Source: an uncultured Pelagibacteraceae bacterium (GTDB lineage Bacteria; Pseudomonadota; Alphaproteobacteria; Pelagibacterales; Pelagibacteraceae). From it: a stretch of 64,000 nucleotides of DNA. Each line of letters begins with the position of its first letter. The first letter of the stretch is position 1. This document shows positions 35,068 through 43,369 of the stretch, piece after piece. A model generated the notes under the pieces. The model was not told the DNA's origin. It did no database searches and was given only the letters and a program-made list of their open reading frames with translations. The DNA lies in NCBI GenBank assembly GCA_902582165.1, contig CACHQZ010000001.1, positions 186,001 to 250,000 on the forward strand, given 5' to 3'. A program made the translations under genes and the position numbers.

Positions 35068-35805
35068 ATGAATAAAACTGCAATAATAATACCCTCAAGA
35101 TTGGATGCTATACGATTGCCCAATAAACCCCTTAAACTTATAAACAACAAAGAGATGATTCTCCATGTTTATGAAGCAGCCATGAAGTCAAATGCTGGGG
35201 AAGTTTATGTAGCAACACCTGATAAAAAAATAATTGATACGGTAAAAAAAATTGGAGGAAATGCAATTTTAACAGCAGAAAATCATCAGACTGGAACTGA
35301 TAGGGTGTTTGAGGTCTTTAAAAAAAATTTAAATGCTAATCCTAATATAATTGTAAATTTGCAAGGTGATATGCCTAATATCTCACCAGAGACTATTAAC
35401 AATTTAGTCGATTATATGAATAAAGGTCATTGTGAAATAGGAACTTTAGCAAGTAAATTAAGTTCAAACGAGGAACTAGATGACGAAAATGTTGTTAAGG
35501 TCCTAGTAAAAGAAAAGTTAAAAACGAGTATGTTCGTTAAAGCCTTAGATTTTGTTAGACTCAAAAATACACAAGAACTTGAAGCTTACCATCATATTGG
35601 AATTTATGCCTTTACTAATAAAGCTTTATCGCGTTATGTAGGTCTTAAAAGATCAAAACTTGAACTTGAGAGAAAATTAGAACAACTAAGGGCTATGGAA
35701 AATGGAATGTCTATACACGTTGGTTATGTGGACTCATCACCTTTAAGTGTAGACACTGAACAAGATTTGGAAGAAATTCAAAAGATAATGAAAACAAATG
35801 AGTAA
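35068..35805 (+). CDS. kdsB: 3-deoxy-manno-octulosonate cytidylyltransferase
   Basis: A 245-residue nucleotidyltransferase that makes CMP-Kdo for lipid A core synthesis. The start IIIPSRLDAIRLPNKPL (usual PARxxSTRLPGKPL), VNLQGDMPNISP (usual QGDEPxI) and HHIGIYAF are visible. The middle aspartate-containing motif DMP instead of DEP is a small variation. It overlaps pheA by 8 bases and supplies WaaA (62612-63895). Confidence 0.92.
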   Translation: MNKTAIIIPSRLDAIRLPNKPLKLINNKEMILHVYEAAMKSNAGEVYVATPDKKIIDTVKKIGGNAILTAENHQTGTDRVFEVFKKNLNANPNIIVNLQGDMPNISPETINNLVDYMNKGHCEIGTLASKLSSNEELDDENVVKVLVKEKLKTSMFVKALDFVRLKNTQELEAYHHIGIYAFTNKALSRYVGLKRSKLELERKLEQLRAMENGMSIHVGYVDSSPLSVDTEQDLEEIQKIMKTNE

Positions 35806-36640
35806 AAAGAAAATTGCTATACAGGGTGAGCTTGGAGCTTACTCACACATTGCTGCGGAAAATCTTTACAAGGACTCTGAAATTAAAACTTGCACTACTT
35901 TTGAGGAAACCTTTAAACAAGCCTACATCGATGCAAGTTACAAAATAGTGATACCAATTGAAAACTCTCTGGCAGGTAGAGTTGCCGACATTCACTACCT
36001 ACTTCCAAAATATAAATTACAAATTCATGGAGAACATTTTCAAGCAGTTGAACACAACTTATTATGTAAACCAGATGCAACTATAAGTGATATAAAATTT
36101 GTTAGAAGCCATGCGCAGGCGATTGGACAATGTCAAAATTTAATAACTAAAAAAAAATTTAAACCTATAATTTCAGCAGATACTGCTGGATCGGCTAAAG
36201 ATTTAGCAGAGGGTAAAGATAAAACGATTGCTGCAATAGCATCCGAACTTTCTGCCAAAATTTATAATTTGAAAATTCTAGAGAAAAATATTGAGGATGA
36301 AAAAGGAAATGTTACTCGTTTTTTAATAATGGGTAAAAATATTGAACAGCCTGAATTTAAGAAAGAAAAAAAATTTATTACGAGTTGTATATTTAGAGTA
36401 AAAAGCGAACCTTCAGCGCTTTACAAATGTCTTGGTGGTTTCGCGACTAATCAAGTTAATTTAACTAAGTTAGAAAGTTTTTCTGTTAAGAACACTTTTG
36501 ATCAAGCAAACTTTTATCTTGATCTTGAAGGCCATTTGGAACAACCTGGCGTAAAAAAGGCTCTTGAAGAACTAGGTTTTCATACTGAAACTTTAGATAT
36601 TTTGGGAGTTTACGAGGCTTCGCCATTTAGGCAAAAATAG
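35798..36640 (+). CDS. pheA: prephenate dehydratase
   Basis: A 280-residue enzyme with an N-terminal dehydratase domain (QGELGAYSHIAAE, IPIENSLAGRV, and the VTRFLIMG Thr-Arg-Phe motif) and a C-terminal ACT domain (SEPSALYKCLGGFA.NQVNLTKLESF) that senses phenylalanine. There is no chorismate mutase domain. It converts prephenate to phenylpyruvate. Overlap with kdsB implies co-expression. Confidence 0.95.
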   Translation: MSKKKIAIQGELGAYSHIAAENLYKDSEIKTCTTFEETFKQAYIDASYKIVIPIENSLAGRVADIHYLLPKYKLQIHGEHFQAVEHNLLCKPDATISDIKFVRSHAQAIGQCQNLITKKKFKPIISADTAGSAKDLAEGKDKTIAAIASELSAKIYNLKILEKNIEDEKGNVTRFLIMGKNIEQPEFKKEKKFITSCIFRVKSEPSALYKCLGGFATNQVNLTKLESFSVKNTFDQANFYLDLEGHLEQPGVKKALEELGFHTETLDILGVYEASPFRQK

Positions 36641-36662
36641 TCCACAAAACTAGATTCTACTC

Positions 36663-36692
36663 TTGTAGTAATCAAAACGATCTTGATATACT
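36663..36692 (+). promoter_or_regulatory. promoter of the SRP RNA gene
   Basis: TTGTAG and TATACT are separated by 18 bases, and the -10 ends 6 bases before the predicted RNA start. This is one of the better sigma70-type promoters in the window. Confidence 0.6.
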
Positions 36693-36697
36693 CATAT

Positions 36698-36791
36698 TGA
36701 GGTTGGCATCAGGTGGATGTTTCATCAACCCGGTCAGGTCTGAAAAGAAGCAGCCGTAGTGAAAATTATTCAGGTTGTTGCCTGCCTCTTT
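36698..36791 (+). ncRNA. ffs: 4.5S signal recognition particle RNA (small type)
   Basis: The conserved apical domain is present: GGTCAGGTCTGAAAAGAAGC followed by AGCCGTAG, including the GGAA-like tetraloop region and the asymmetric internal loop that binds Ffh. GAGG at the 5' end pairs with CCTC at the 3' end to close the hairpin, and intervening helices can form. It guides membrane proteins to the Sec machinery. It ends about 8 bases before dnaX. Confidence 0.93.
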
Positions 36792-36799
36792 AAAAAAAT

Positions 36800-38464
36800 A
36801 TGAATAAAATTTTAGCACTTAAGTACAGACCTCAAGAATTTAAAGATTTAATTGGTCAAGAGGTAATGTCTGAAACTATTACTAATGCAATTAAACTTGG
36901 CAAAACTCCGAATGCATATTTATTGACTGGAATACGTGGTGTAGGGAAAACTACTACAGCAAGATTAATCGCCAAAGCATTAAATTGCACAAAAAATTTT
37001 TCTGAGGGTGAAAAGTGTAAATCAGATGAAAATTGCCATTGCAAAGAGATTGTAAACTCAAATCATATTGATATTTTAGAAATGGATGCTGCCTCTAAAA
37101 CAGGTATTGATGACATAAGAGAGCTGATTGAAAATTCAAAATATAGCCCTACTAGCGCAAAGTTTAAAATATTTATAATTGATGAAGTGCATATGTTATC
37201 AAAACAAGCTTTTAATGGTTTATTGAAAACTTTAGAAGAGCCACCTCCAAGTTTAAAATTTATATTAGCAACTACTGAAGTAAGAAAAATACCTGTAACT
37301 ATTTTATCTAGATGTCAAAGATTTGACCTCAAGAGAGTCTCAATTGATAATTTGTGCACACATTTAAAAAATATTTGTAATAAAGAGAATGGAAATATAT
37401 CTGATGATGCAATTAAATTAATTGCAAGAGCATCTGAAGGTTCGGTAAGAGACTCAATATCGCTTTTGGATAGAGCTCTAATTTCTCAATCAATAAAAAA
37501 GGATAAATTGATTAATGAAAAGGATGTAAGAGAAATGCTTGGATTAGCAGACAAAAGTAAAGTGATTTTTCTTTTCAAAGAAGTTTTGAGTGGTAAAGAC
37601 ACAGAGGCGCTGGAATGTTTAAATAGTTTAATCGAAGATGGCTTAGACGCTAAAAATTTTCTTAATGATATTCTAGAAATATTATATCTTTTCAGTAGAA
37701 GAATAAGTTTAGGACCGATCTCGAAAGATCTCTCTATTTCGGAGTCCGATATGAAGATGATCGATACTTTTGCAAAGAATATTGATATGCAGGATATAGG
37801 TTTATTCTGGCAGTTAACCATTAAAACTATTAACGATTTAAAAGTAGTTGGAAATGAAAATCTAACTCTTGAAATGTTTGTGACGCAGCTAGTTCATCTA
37901 AAAAATATTGAAAAAAATAATCAGCCAATAGACAAAAGGCTAACTAATATAGACAATCAAGAAAGTTTAAATGATAGTAAAATTATTGAAAAAACCTCAG
38001 AATCCAAAATACCAAACGGAGTAAAAAATCAGCTCAAAAATACAAATCAAATTAAGACAAATCCAGCTGAACATTCAGAGAAACAAAATTATAAACCAAA
38101 GATCGAGATAAAAACTTTTCAGGATTTAATTGATCGAGCGAATAAAGAAAAAGAAATTGAACTAAGGTACGATTTAGAGAGAAATGTAAAGTTAGTAAAA
38201 TTTGGTAAAGGAAAATTAGACATAAGTTTTAATGATAAATTAAATAAGAATTTTATTAAAAGTTTAACTGAAAAATTATTTACATGGACAGGTGAGAGGT
38301 GGATAATTTCATTGAGTAAAAATATGGAAGCTAAGAGTGTATTTGAGAAAAATGAAGAAAATAAAAACAAAAAAATTGACAATTATAAAAGCACTAATAT
38401 AGCGAGAGAAATTGAGGCCAATTTTTCTGATGCAAAATTAATTGATCTTGAAGAAAAGAAATAA
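36800..38464 (+). CDS. dnaX: DNA polymerase III subunits gamma/tau
   Basis: A 554-residue clamp-loader ATPase: LALKYRPQEFKDLIGQ at the start, Walker A GIRGVGKTTTAR near residues 43-54, the zinc-binding cysteines (CTKNF...CKSDENCHCK), Walker B IIDEVHML, and SRC sensor region. The C-terminal 180 residues are Lys/Asn-rich and variable, like tau domains. It starts 8 bases after the SRP RNA and joins ybaB with no gap; dnaX-ybaB-recR is a widely conserved set. Confidence 0.96.
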   Translation: MNKILALKYRPQEFKDLIGQEVMSETITNAIKLGKTPNAYLLTGIRGVGKTTTARLIAKALNCTKNFSEGEKCKSDENCHCKEIVNSNHIDILEMDAASKTGIDDIRELIENSKYSPTSAKFKIFIIDEVHMLSKQAFNGLLKTLEEPPPSLKFILATTEVRKIPVTILSRCQRFDLKRVSIDNLCTHLKNICNKENGNISDDAIKLIARASEGSVRDSISLLDRALISQSIKKDKLINEKDVREMLGLADKSKVIFLFKEVLSGKDTEALECLNSLIEDGLDAKNFLNDILEILYLFSRRISLGPISKDLSISESDMKMIDTFAKNIDMQDIGLFWQLTIKTINDLKVVGNENLTLEMFVTQLVHLKNIEKNNQPIDKRLTNIDNQESLNDSKIIEKTSESKIPNGVKNQLKNTNQIKTNPAEHSEKQNYKPKIEIKTFQDLIDRANKEKEIELRYDLERNVKLVKFGKGKLDISFNDKLNKNFIKSLTEKLFTWTGERWIISLSKNMEAKSVFEKNEENKNKKIDNYKSTNIAREIEANFSDAKLIDLEEKK

Positions 38465-38785
38465 ATGACTAATTTTTCAGACATGTTGACAAAAGCTAAG
38501 GCGATGCAAGAAAAAATGAAGGATGCACAAGAGCAAATTAAAAAAATTGAGGTTGAGGGTGTATCAGGTGGAGATCTTGTTAAAGTTTTATTGACAGGTG
38601 ATTATGAGTTAAAATCTATTGAGATAAGCGAGCTAGCTAAGCAAGAAGATCAATCAGTTATTAATGATTTAATAATTGCAGCGTACAATAATGCTAAAGA
38701 GAAATTGAAAAAAAAATCAGCAGAGGAATTGTCCAAAGTTACAGGAGGATTAAATCTTCCGCTAGATTTTAAATTACCCTTTTAA
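38465..38785 (+). CDS. ybaB: YbaB/EbfC nucleoid-associated protein
   Basis: A 106-residue YbaB/EbfC DNA-binding protein: N-terminal helix with KAKAMQEKMKDAQEQI, the central VEGVSGGDLVKVLLTGDYEL strands and C-terminal TGGLNLP. It forms dimers that bind DNA as a tweezer. It overlaps recR by one base in the usual dnaX-ybaB-recR order. Confidence 0.94.
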   Translation: MTNFSDMLTKAKAMQEKMKDAQEQIKKIEVEGVSGGDLVKVLLTGDYELKSIEISELAKQEDQSVINDLIIAAYNNAKEKLKKKSAEELSKVTGGLNLPLDFKLPF

Positions 38786-39390
38786 TGGATAATAATATTC
38801 CCGAAATTAATGAACTTATTAAACAGTTTTCTAAGTTACCAGGATTAGGACCTAAATCAGCCAAAAGAATTATTTTAAAATTGATTAATAATAAAGATAC
38901 TATGGTCAAACCTTTAGCAAAATCTTTAGCTCAAGTTTATAAAAAAGTAGTGAGGTGTGTCGATTGTGGTAATTTAAAAATTATTGATAAATTTTGTATT
39001 TGCGCAACAGATAACTCCTTTGATAAAATATGTGTTGTAGAGAATTTAGCAGATATGTGGGTTATAGACTCTGCAAATATTTATAAAGGATATTTTCATA
39101 TTTTAGGTGGTACCCTAAATTCAAATGAAAATTATGAGCAAAAAAATTTACTTATCGATTCTTTAATTAAAAGAATTAAGAAAAATAATCTTAAAGAAGT
39201 AATTATTGCTACAAGCGCTACTGTTGAAGGACAAACCACTGCTCATTATATAGAAGACACAATAAAAAATGATAAGATCAAAATCACGAAATTAGCTCAA
39301 GGCTTGCCTGTCGGTGGAGAAATAGAGCAACTTGACGATGGAACATTATTATCTGCTTTTAAAAATCGAGTGCCTGTAACAAGCAGTTAA
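38785..39390 (+). CDS. recR: recombination protein RecR
   Basis: A 201-residue repair protein with a helix-hairpin-helix ([15 protein letters not shown]), a zinc finger (CVDCGNL...CICA, with the last pair C-x-C as in the family), and a Toprim domain ([21 protein letters not shown]). It loads RecA with RecF/RecO on gapped DNA. Its stop shares TTAA with the convergent malate synthase. Confidence 0.95.
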   Translation: MDNNIPEINELIKQFSKLPGLGPKSAKRIILKLINNKDTMVKPLAKSLAQVYKKVVRCVDCGNLKIIDKFCICATDNSFDKICVVENLADMWVIDSANIYKGYFHILGGTLNSNENYEQKNLLIDSLIKRIKKNNLKEVIIATSATVEGQTTAHYIEDTIKNDKIKITKLAQGLPVGGEIEQLDDGTLLSAFKNRVPVTSS

Positions 39391-41531
39391 TGAGAAACTT
39401 TTTTTTCTAATCTTTTTTTATGCAATAATGGCTCGGTATAACCAGAGGGTTGGACTCTTCCCTTAAAAATCAAGTCACAAGCAGTTTTGAAAGCAATTGA
39501 GTTTTCAAAATTTTCTGACATTTTTTTATAATTTGGGTCATTTTTGTTTTGTTCATCAACGATTTTTGCCATTTTCTTCATTACTTTAGTTATTTGATCT
39601 TTGTTGCAAATTCCATGATGAAGCCAATTGGCAATATGTTGTGATGATATTCTCAAAGTTGCCCTGTCTTCCATAAGACCAACATTATTTATATCTGGAA
39701 CTTTTGAACATCCAACGCCTTGATCAATCCATCTCACAACATAACCTAATATTCCTTGAGCATTATTTTCTAGCTCTCGATTAATATCTTCTGTTGCCCA
39801 ATTAGGCCTATCTGCTTTTGGTATTTCCAGAATATCATCTACTTTTGCTGTTGCTCTAGACTTTAACTTACTTTGTTGATTAAACACATTAACTTTGTGA
39901 TAATGCAGAGAGTGCAAAGTAGCAGCAGTTGGTGATGGTACCCAAGCACAATTCGCACCAGACTTTGGATGACTTATTTTTTGATCCATCATATCTGACA
40001 TTCTATCTGGCATTGCCCACATACCTTTTCCTATTTGAGCTTTTCCTGAAAACCCACATCTAAGTCCTATATCTACGTTCCAGTCTTCATACGTATTCAA
40101 CCACTTAGATTTTTTCATCTCTCCTTTAAAAATCATTGGACCAGATTCAAAGGAAGTGTGCATTTCGTCACCAGTTCTATCTAAGAAACCAGTATTAATA
40201 AAAACAATTCTATTTTTAACTTTCCTAATACATTCTTTTAAGTTTACCGTAGTTCTTCTCTCCTCATCCATTATACCCACTTTTATTGAATACTTTTTCA
40301 TTCCAAGTGTCATCTCTACCTTCTCAAACAAAGTGTTTGTAAAAGCAACTTCTTCCGGTCCATGCATCTTAGGTTTAACAATGTACACTGAACCAGTCCT
40401 TGAATTATTTTTACTTTTTAAATCATGTAATGAGCATAAATTAGATACAAAAGCATCTAAGATACCTTCCGGTATTTCAGAACCATCTTTTAATTTTATT
40501 GCCGGGTTAGTCATTAAGTGCCCAACATTTCTATTTAAAAGTAATGCTCTTCCATGTAGAGAGATTTTTTTATCTTTTTTAGATATATAATTCCTATTCG
40601 GATTTAATTTTCTTGTAAAAGTTTTTCCATCTTTTTCTACTCTCGCTGTTAAATCCCCTTTCATTAGTCCAAGCCAATTTCTATAACACTTAACTTTATC
40701 CTCACTATCGACAGCAGCCACTGAGTCCTCATTATCTACTATCGTAGAAACAGCAGACTCTACGATTATATCAGCGATTGAAGCTTTATCTAATTTGCCA
40801 ACCATATGATTAGGGTCAATTATGATATCAATATGTAAATTATTATTTTTAATTAAAATTGAGCTAGGACTTATTTTCTCTCCGTTATAGCCAATAAATT
40901 GATCATTATTCTTGAGCTTATCTGAACTTTTTTCATTTGAAAAAATTAATTCATCGTCTTCAATTAGAATTTTTGAGACCTCATCCCAACTTCCGTTAAC
41001 TAAAGGGAAATTTTCATCTAAGAATTTCCTTACATAGTTTATTACTTTTTTTGCTCTATCAATATTATGAGTTTTTCCAATTTCGCCTGGTATCACGTCA
41101 GTTCCATACAAAGCATTATATAAACTTCCCCATCTAGCATTAGCTGCGTTAAGTGAATATCTGGCATTATCAACTGGAACAACTAATTGCGGACCTGCGA
41201 TTGAGGATATTTCTTCATCAATATCAGAAGTCTCAATGGAAAAATCTTCACCCTCGTCAATTAGATAATTTATAGATTTTAAAAATTTTATGTAAGCTGA
41301 TTTATCAAATTCTTTACCTTTATTTGATAAATGCCAATCATCTATTTTTCCTTGAATAGCTTCTCTCTTCTTAATTAAAACTTTGTTAATTGGAGATAAT
41401 TCATGAACCACATTTGAAAATTTACTCCAAAAATCATCAGGATCTATATTCGTTTCTGGTATAGCTTCATTATTAATAAATTTATACAAAGAAGAACTTA
41501 TTTTTAAGCCATTTTTTTCAATTATACTCAT
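39387..41531 (-). CDS. glcB: malate synthase G
   Basis: A 714-residue malate synthase G that condenses glyoxylate and acetyl-CoA. Visible are [16 protein letters not shown] near residue 382, [10 protein letters not shown] (catalytic Arg/Glu region), [17 protein letters not shown] (catalytic Asp-Glu and metal site) and [13 protein letters not shown] near the C-terminus. In other SAR11 genomes this gene is described behind a glycine riboswitch, but only 60 bases separate it from accA here and no such element is seen. Confidence 0.96.
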   Translation of the reverse strand: MSIIEKNGLKISSSLYKFINNEAIPETNIDPDDFWSKFSNVVHELSPINKVLIKKREAIQGKIDDWHLSNKGKEFDKSAYIKFLKSINYLIDEGEDFSIETSDIDEEISSIAGPQLVVPVDNARYSLNAANARWGSLYNALYGTDVIPGEIGKTHNIDRAKKVINYVRKFLDENFPLVNGSWDEVSKILIEDDELIFSNEKSSDKLKNNDQFIGYNGEKISPSSILIKNNNLHIDIIIDPNHMVGKLDKASIADIIVESAVSTIVDNEDSVAAVDSEDKVKCYRNWLGLMKGDLTARVEKDGKTFTRKLNPNRNYISKKDKKISLHGRALLLNRNVGHLMTNPAIKLKDGSEIPEGILDAFVSNLCSLHDLKSKNNSRTGSVYIVKPKMHGPEEVAFTNTLFEKVEMTLGMKKYSIKVGIMDEERRTTVNLKECIRKVKNRIVFINTGFLDRTGDEMHTSFESGPMIFKGEMKKSKWLNTYEDWNVDIGLRCGFSGKAQIGKGMWAMPDRMSDMMDQKISHPKSGANCAWVPSPTAATLHSLHYHKVNVFNQQSKLKSRATAKVDDILEIPKADRPNWATEDINRELENNAQGILGYVVRWIDQGVGCSKVPDINNVGLMEDRATLRISSQHIANWLHHGICNKDQITKVMKKMAKIVDEQNKNDPNYKKMSENFENSIAFKTACDLIFKGRVQPSGYTEPLLHKKRLEKKVSH

Positions 41532-41561
41532 AGCTCTGACCTTTACATTATTTTATGATAT

Positions 41562-41579
41562 AATAATACTAGCATTATT
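41562..41579. promoter_or_regulatory. 18-bp palindrome between divergent glcB and accA
   Basis: AATAAT-ACTAGC-ATTATT is palindromic except for one mismatched pair, centred on CTAG, inside the 60-base gap. A TATAAT-like element overlaps it. It may be an operator for either gene. Confidence 0.4.
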
Positions 41580-41591
41580 GTATCAATTTAT

Positions 41592-42701
41592 ATGAAAAAT
41601 TATTTAGAATTTGAGAAAGAAATTAAAGCTTTAGAAAAAGAGGTTGATGAGTTAAAAAGTCCTTTTGGTTCAGAGGGAATATCTGAAGTAGATACAGATA
41701 AAATTAAAAATACTCAGAAAGAAATTAATCAAAAGCTAGAAGAAATTTACACTAGTTTAAATAGCTGGCAAAGAACGCAGGTTGCTAGACATGAAGATCG
41801 TCCAAGAGCAAATTTTTATATTAAAAAAATATTCTCACAATTCACACTCCTTTCAGGTGATAGATACTTTGGAGATGATAAATCTGTAATAGCAGGGTTC
41901 GGTTTAATAGATGATAAATCTGTTTTAATTATTGGCCAAGAAAAAGGTGAAGATTTAAATAGTAGAATAGAAAGAAATTTTGGTATGATGAGGCCTGAAG
42001 GATATAGAAAATGTATCAGGTTGATGAAATTAGCAGATAGGTTTCAAATACCAGTCATAACCTTTATTGATACCCCTGGAGCTTATCCAGGAATGGGAGC
42101 CGAACAAAGAGGACAAGCATCAGCAATAGCTAATTCTATCGAATGTTGTATGTCATTAACCGTTCCGAATATTTCAATAATTATCGGAGAGGGTGGTTCT
42201 GGAGGAGCGATCGCACTTGCGTCTTCAAATAAAGTTATAATGTTAGAAAATTCGATTTATTCAGTAATATCTCCCGAGGGATGTGCATCAATACTTTGGA
42301 GAGATCCAAGTAAATCATTGCAGGCCGCAGAGGCAATGAAACTTACAGCTAAAGATCTTTTAAATTTAAAAATAATTGATGAAGTTATACCTGAGCCACT
42401 TGGCGGAGCACATAGAGATCCTGAAACTATAGCCTCAGACATTAAACATTCAATTATTAAAAACTTAAAAAGCTTTGATAATTTTTCTAAAGATGAGATT
42501 TATGACCATAGAAAAACTAAATTCCTTGAAATTGGGAGAACCCAAGGCTTTAGTAAAGCTTCAAATTTAACGGAAGGCGGTGGTTTAAGTTATAAAGAAT
42601 CTGGTATTAGAAATCTTAAATTTCATTTAGATAAAAATAAATATATCTATTTCGGCTTGGTAGCACTTTCAATTGTTGGCTTAATTGCTTTATTATCTTA
42701 G
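41592..42701 (+). CDS. accA: acetyl-CoA carboxylase carboxyltransferase subunit alpha with C-terminal membrane anchor
   Basis: A 369-residue alpha subunit. The core matches AccA closely: N-terminal coiled coil, RPRANFYIKKIF, FGMMRPEGYRK, DTPGAYPGMGAEQRGQ, GEGGSGGAIAL and PEPLGGAHRDPE. The usual protein ends near residue 315 (about 319 in E. coli). Here some 50 more residues follow and finish in a 20-residue hydrophobic helix (about 350-369, YFGLVALSIVGLIALLS), suggesting a tail anchor in the inner membrane. Its partner AccD is at 1811-2725. Confidence 0.95.
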   Translation: MKNYLEFEKEIKALEKEVDELKSPFGSEGISEVDTDKIKNTQKEINQKLEEIYTSLNSWQRTQVARHEDRPRANFYIKKIFSQFTLLSGDRYFGDDKSVIAGFGLIDDKSVLIIGQEKGEDLNSRIERNFGMMRPEGYRKCIRLMKLADRFQIPVITFIDTPGAYPGMGAEQRGQASAIANSIECCMSLTVPNISIIIGEGGSGGAIALASSNKVIMLENSIYSVISPEGCASILWRDPSKSLQAAEAMKLTAKDLLNLKIIDEVIPEPLGGAHRDPETIASDIKHSIIKNLKSFDNFSKDEIYDHRKTKFLEIGRTQGFSKASNLTEGGGLSYKESGIRNLKFHLDKNKYIYFGLVALSIVGLIALLS

Positions 42702-42726
42702 CATTGTTGCAAAAAAACAATTGCGT
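42702..42726 (+). terminator. possible accA terminator
   Basis: GCATTGTT and AACAATTGC form a stem of about 8 bp with one bulge and a 7-base A-rich loop, right after the accA stop. The following T content is only moderate. Confidence 0.4.
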
Positions 42727-42834
42727 CAAATTTTATTATTCTTCTATTGACTTTTCCGAAGCAAATCTATTTAAGGTGTTTCTATACTAGCTTATGGTTA
42801 GTTTAAGTTAATAATAATAAGGAAAAAAGTAAAT

Positions 42835-43047
42835 ATGAGTACACTAAAAGGTAAAGTAAAGTGGTTCAATGGCACTAAAGGATATGGTTTCATTGAAAGA
42901 GAAGACAAAGAGAAAGACGTGTTCGTCCATTCTTCTGCTGTTAGAGAAGCTGGTTTAAAGTATTTAAACGAGGGTGATGAGTTAACGTTTGAAGTGGAGA
43001 GCACAGAAAAAGGTCCTTCAGCAGTAAAACTGCAGAAAACATCTTAA
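42835..43047 (+). CDS. cspA: cold-shock protein
   Basis: A 70-residue cold-shock domain protein with both RNA-binding motifs, KGYGFIE (RNP1) and KDVFVHSSA (RNP2), after KGKVKWFNG. It binds single-stranded RNA or DNA as a chaperone. An AAGGA lies about 12 bases before the ATG. The 133-base upstream region is longer than most in this window, fitting a regulated 5' leader. Confidence 0.96.
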   Translation: MSTLKGKVKWFNGTKGYGFIEREDKEKDVFVHSSAVREAGLKYLNEGDELTFEVESTEKGPSAVKLQKTS

Positions 43048-43073
43048 TCTAAATTTCCAAAATCACTGATTAT

Positions 43074-43134
43074 CGGGACATAAATTTTAGTCTATTACTA
43101 TTTTTATTGTCCCGCTAATTTCACCTTGAAAAGG
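43074..43134 (+). other. inverted repeats after cspA
   Basis: CGGGACATAAA and TTTATTGTCCCG (43074-43114) can pair with one bulge across an 18-base loop; a small ACCTT-GAA-AAGGT hairpin (43122-43134) follows, then a T-rich run. They may end the csp transcript. Confidence 0.4.
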
Positions 43135-43216
43135 TCATAATTGTTTTCTAAAAATAAGCATGTTTATAAAAAAGAAAGTCATATCAACAATTACATCTCA
43201 TTCAAACAGAATGCAC

Positions 43217-43234
43217 GCTAGGCTTTTGCTTAGC
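43217..43234 (+). other. stem-loop upstream of tRNA-His
   Basis: GCTAGGC-TTTT-GCTTAGC forms a 7-bp stem with one G-T pair in the 241-base gap between cspA and the tRNA. No gene is seen in that gap. Confidence 0.35.
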
Positions 43235-43288
43235 ACATAATCAAAAATATATAAATTTAATTAAAATTAAGATAAAAATAACAGGAAT

Positions 43289-43365
43289 GCAGCAGTAGCT
43301 CAGTTGGTTAGAGCACTAGTTTGTGGAACTAGGGGTCGGTGGTTCGAATCCACCCTGCTGTACCA
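43289..43365 (+). tRNA. tRNA-His (anticodon GTG), CCA encoded
   Basis: A full cloverleaf: acceptor GCAGCAG/CTGCTGT, D arm GCTC...GAGC, anticodon stem CTAGT/ACTAG with loop TTGTGGA, T arm GGTGG-TTCGAAT-CCACC, and genomic CCA. The end is non-canonical for tRNA-His: the first pair is G1-U72, the discriminator is A73, and base -1 is T, so no G-1 is encoded. This matches the alphaproteobacterial variant recognised by a matching histidyl-tRNA synthetase, encoded 4 bases downstream. Confidence 0.96.
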
Positions 43366-43369
43366 AAAA

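Noticed and set aside
43304-43369. Upstream extension of hisS in the ORF track
   Set aside because: It begins inside tRNA-His; the ATG at 43370 gives a normal HisRS N-terminus.
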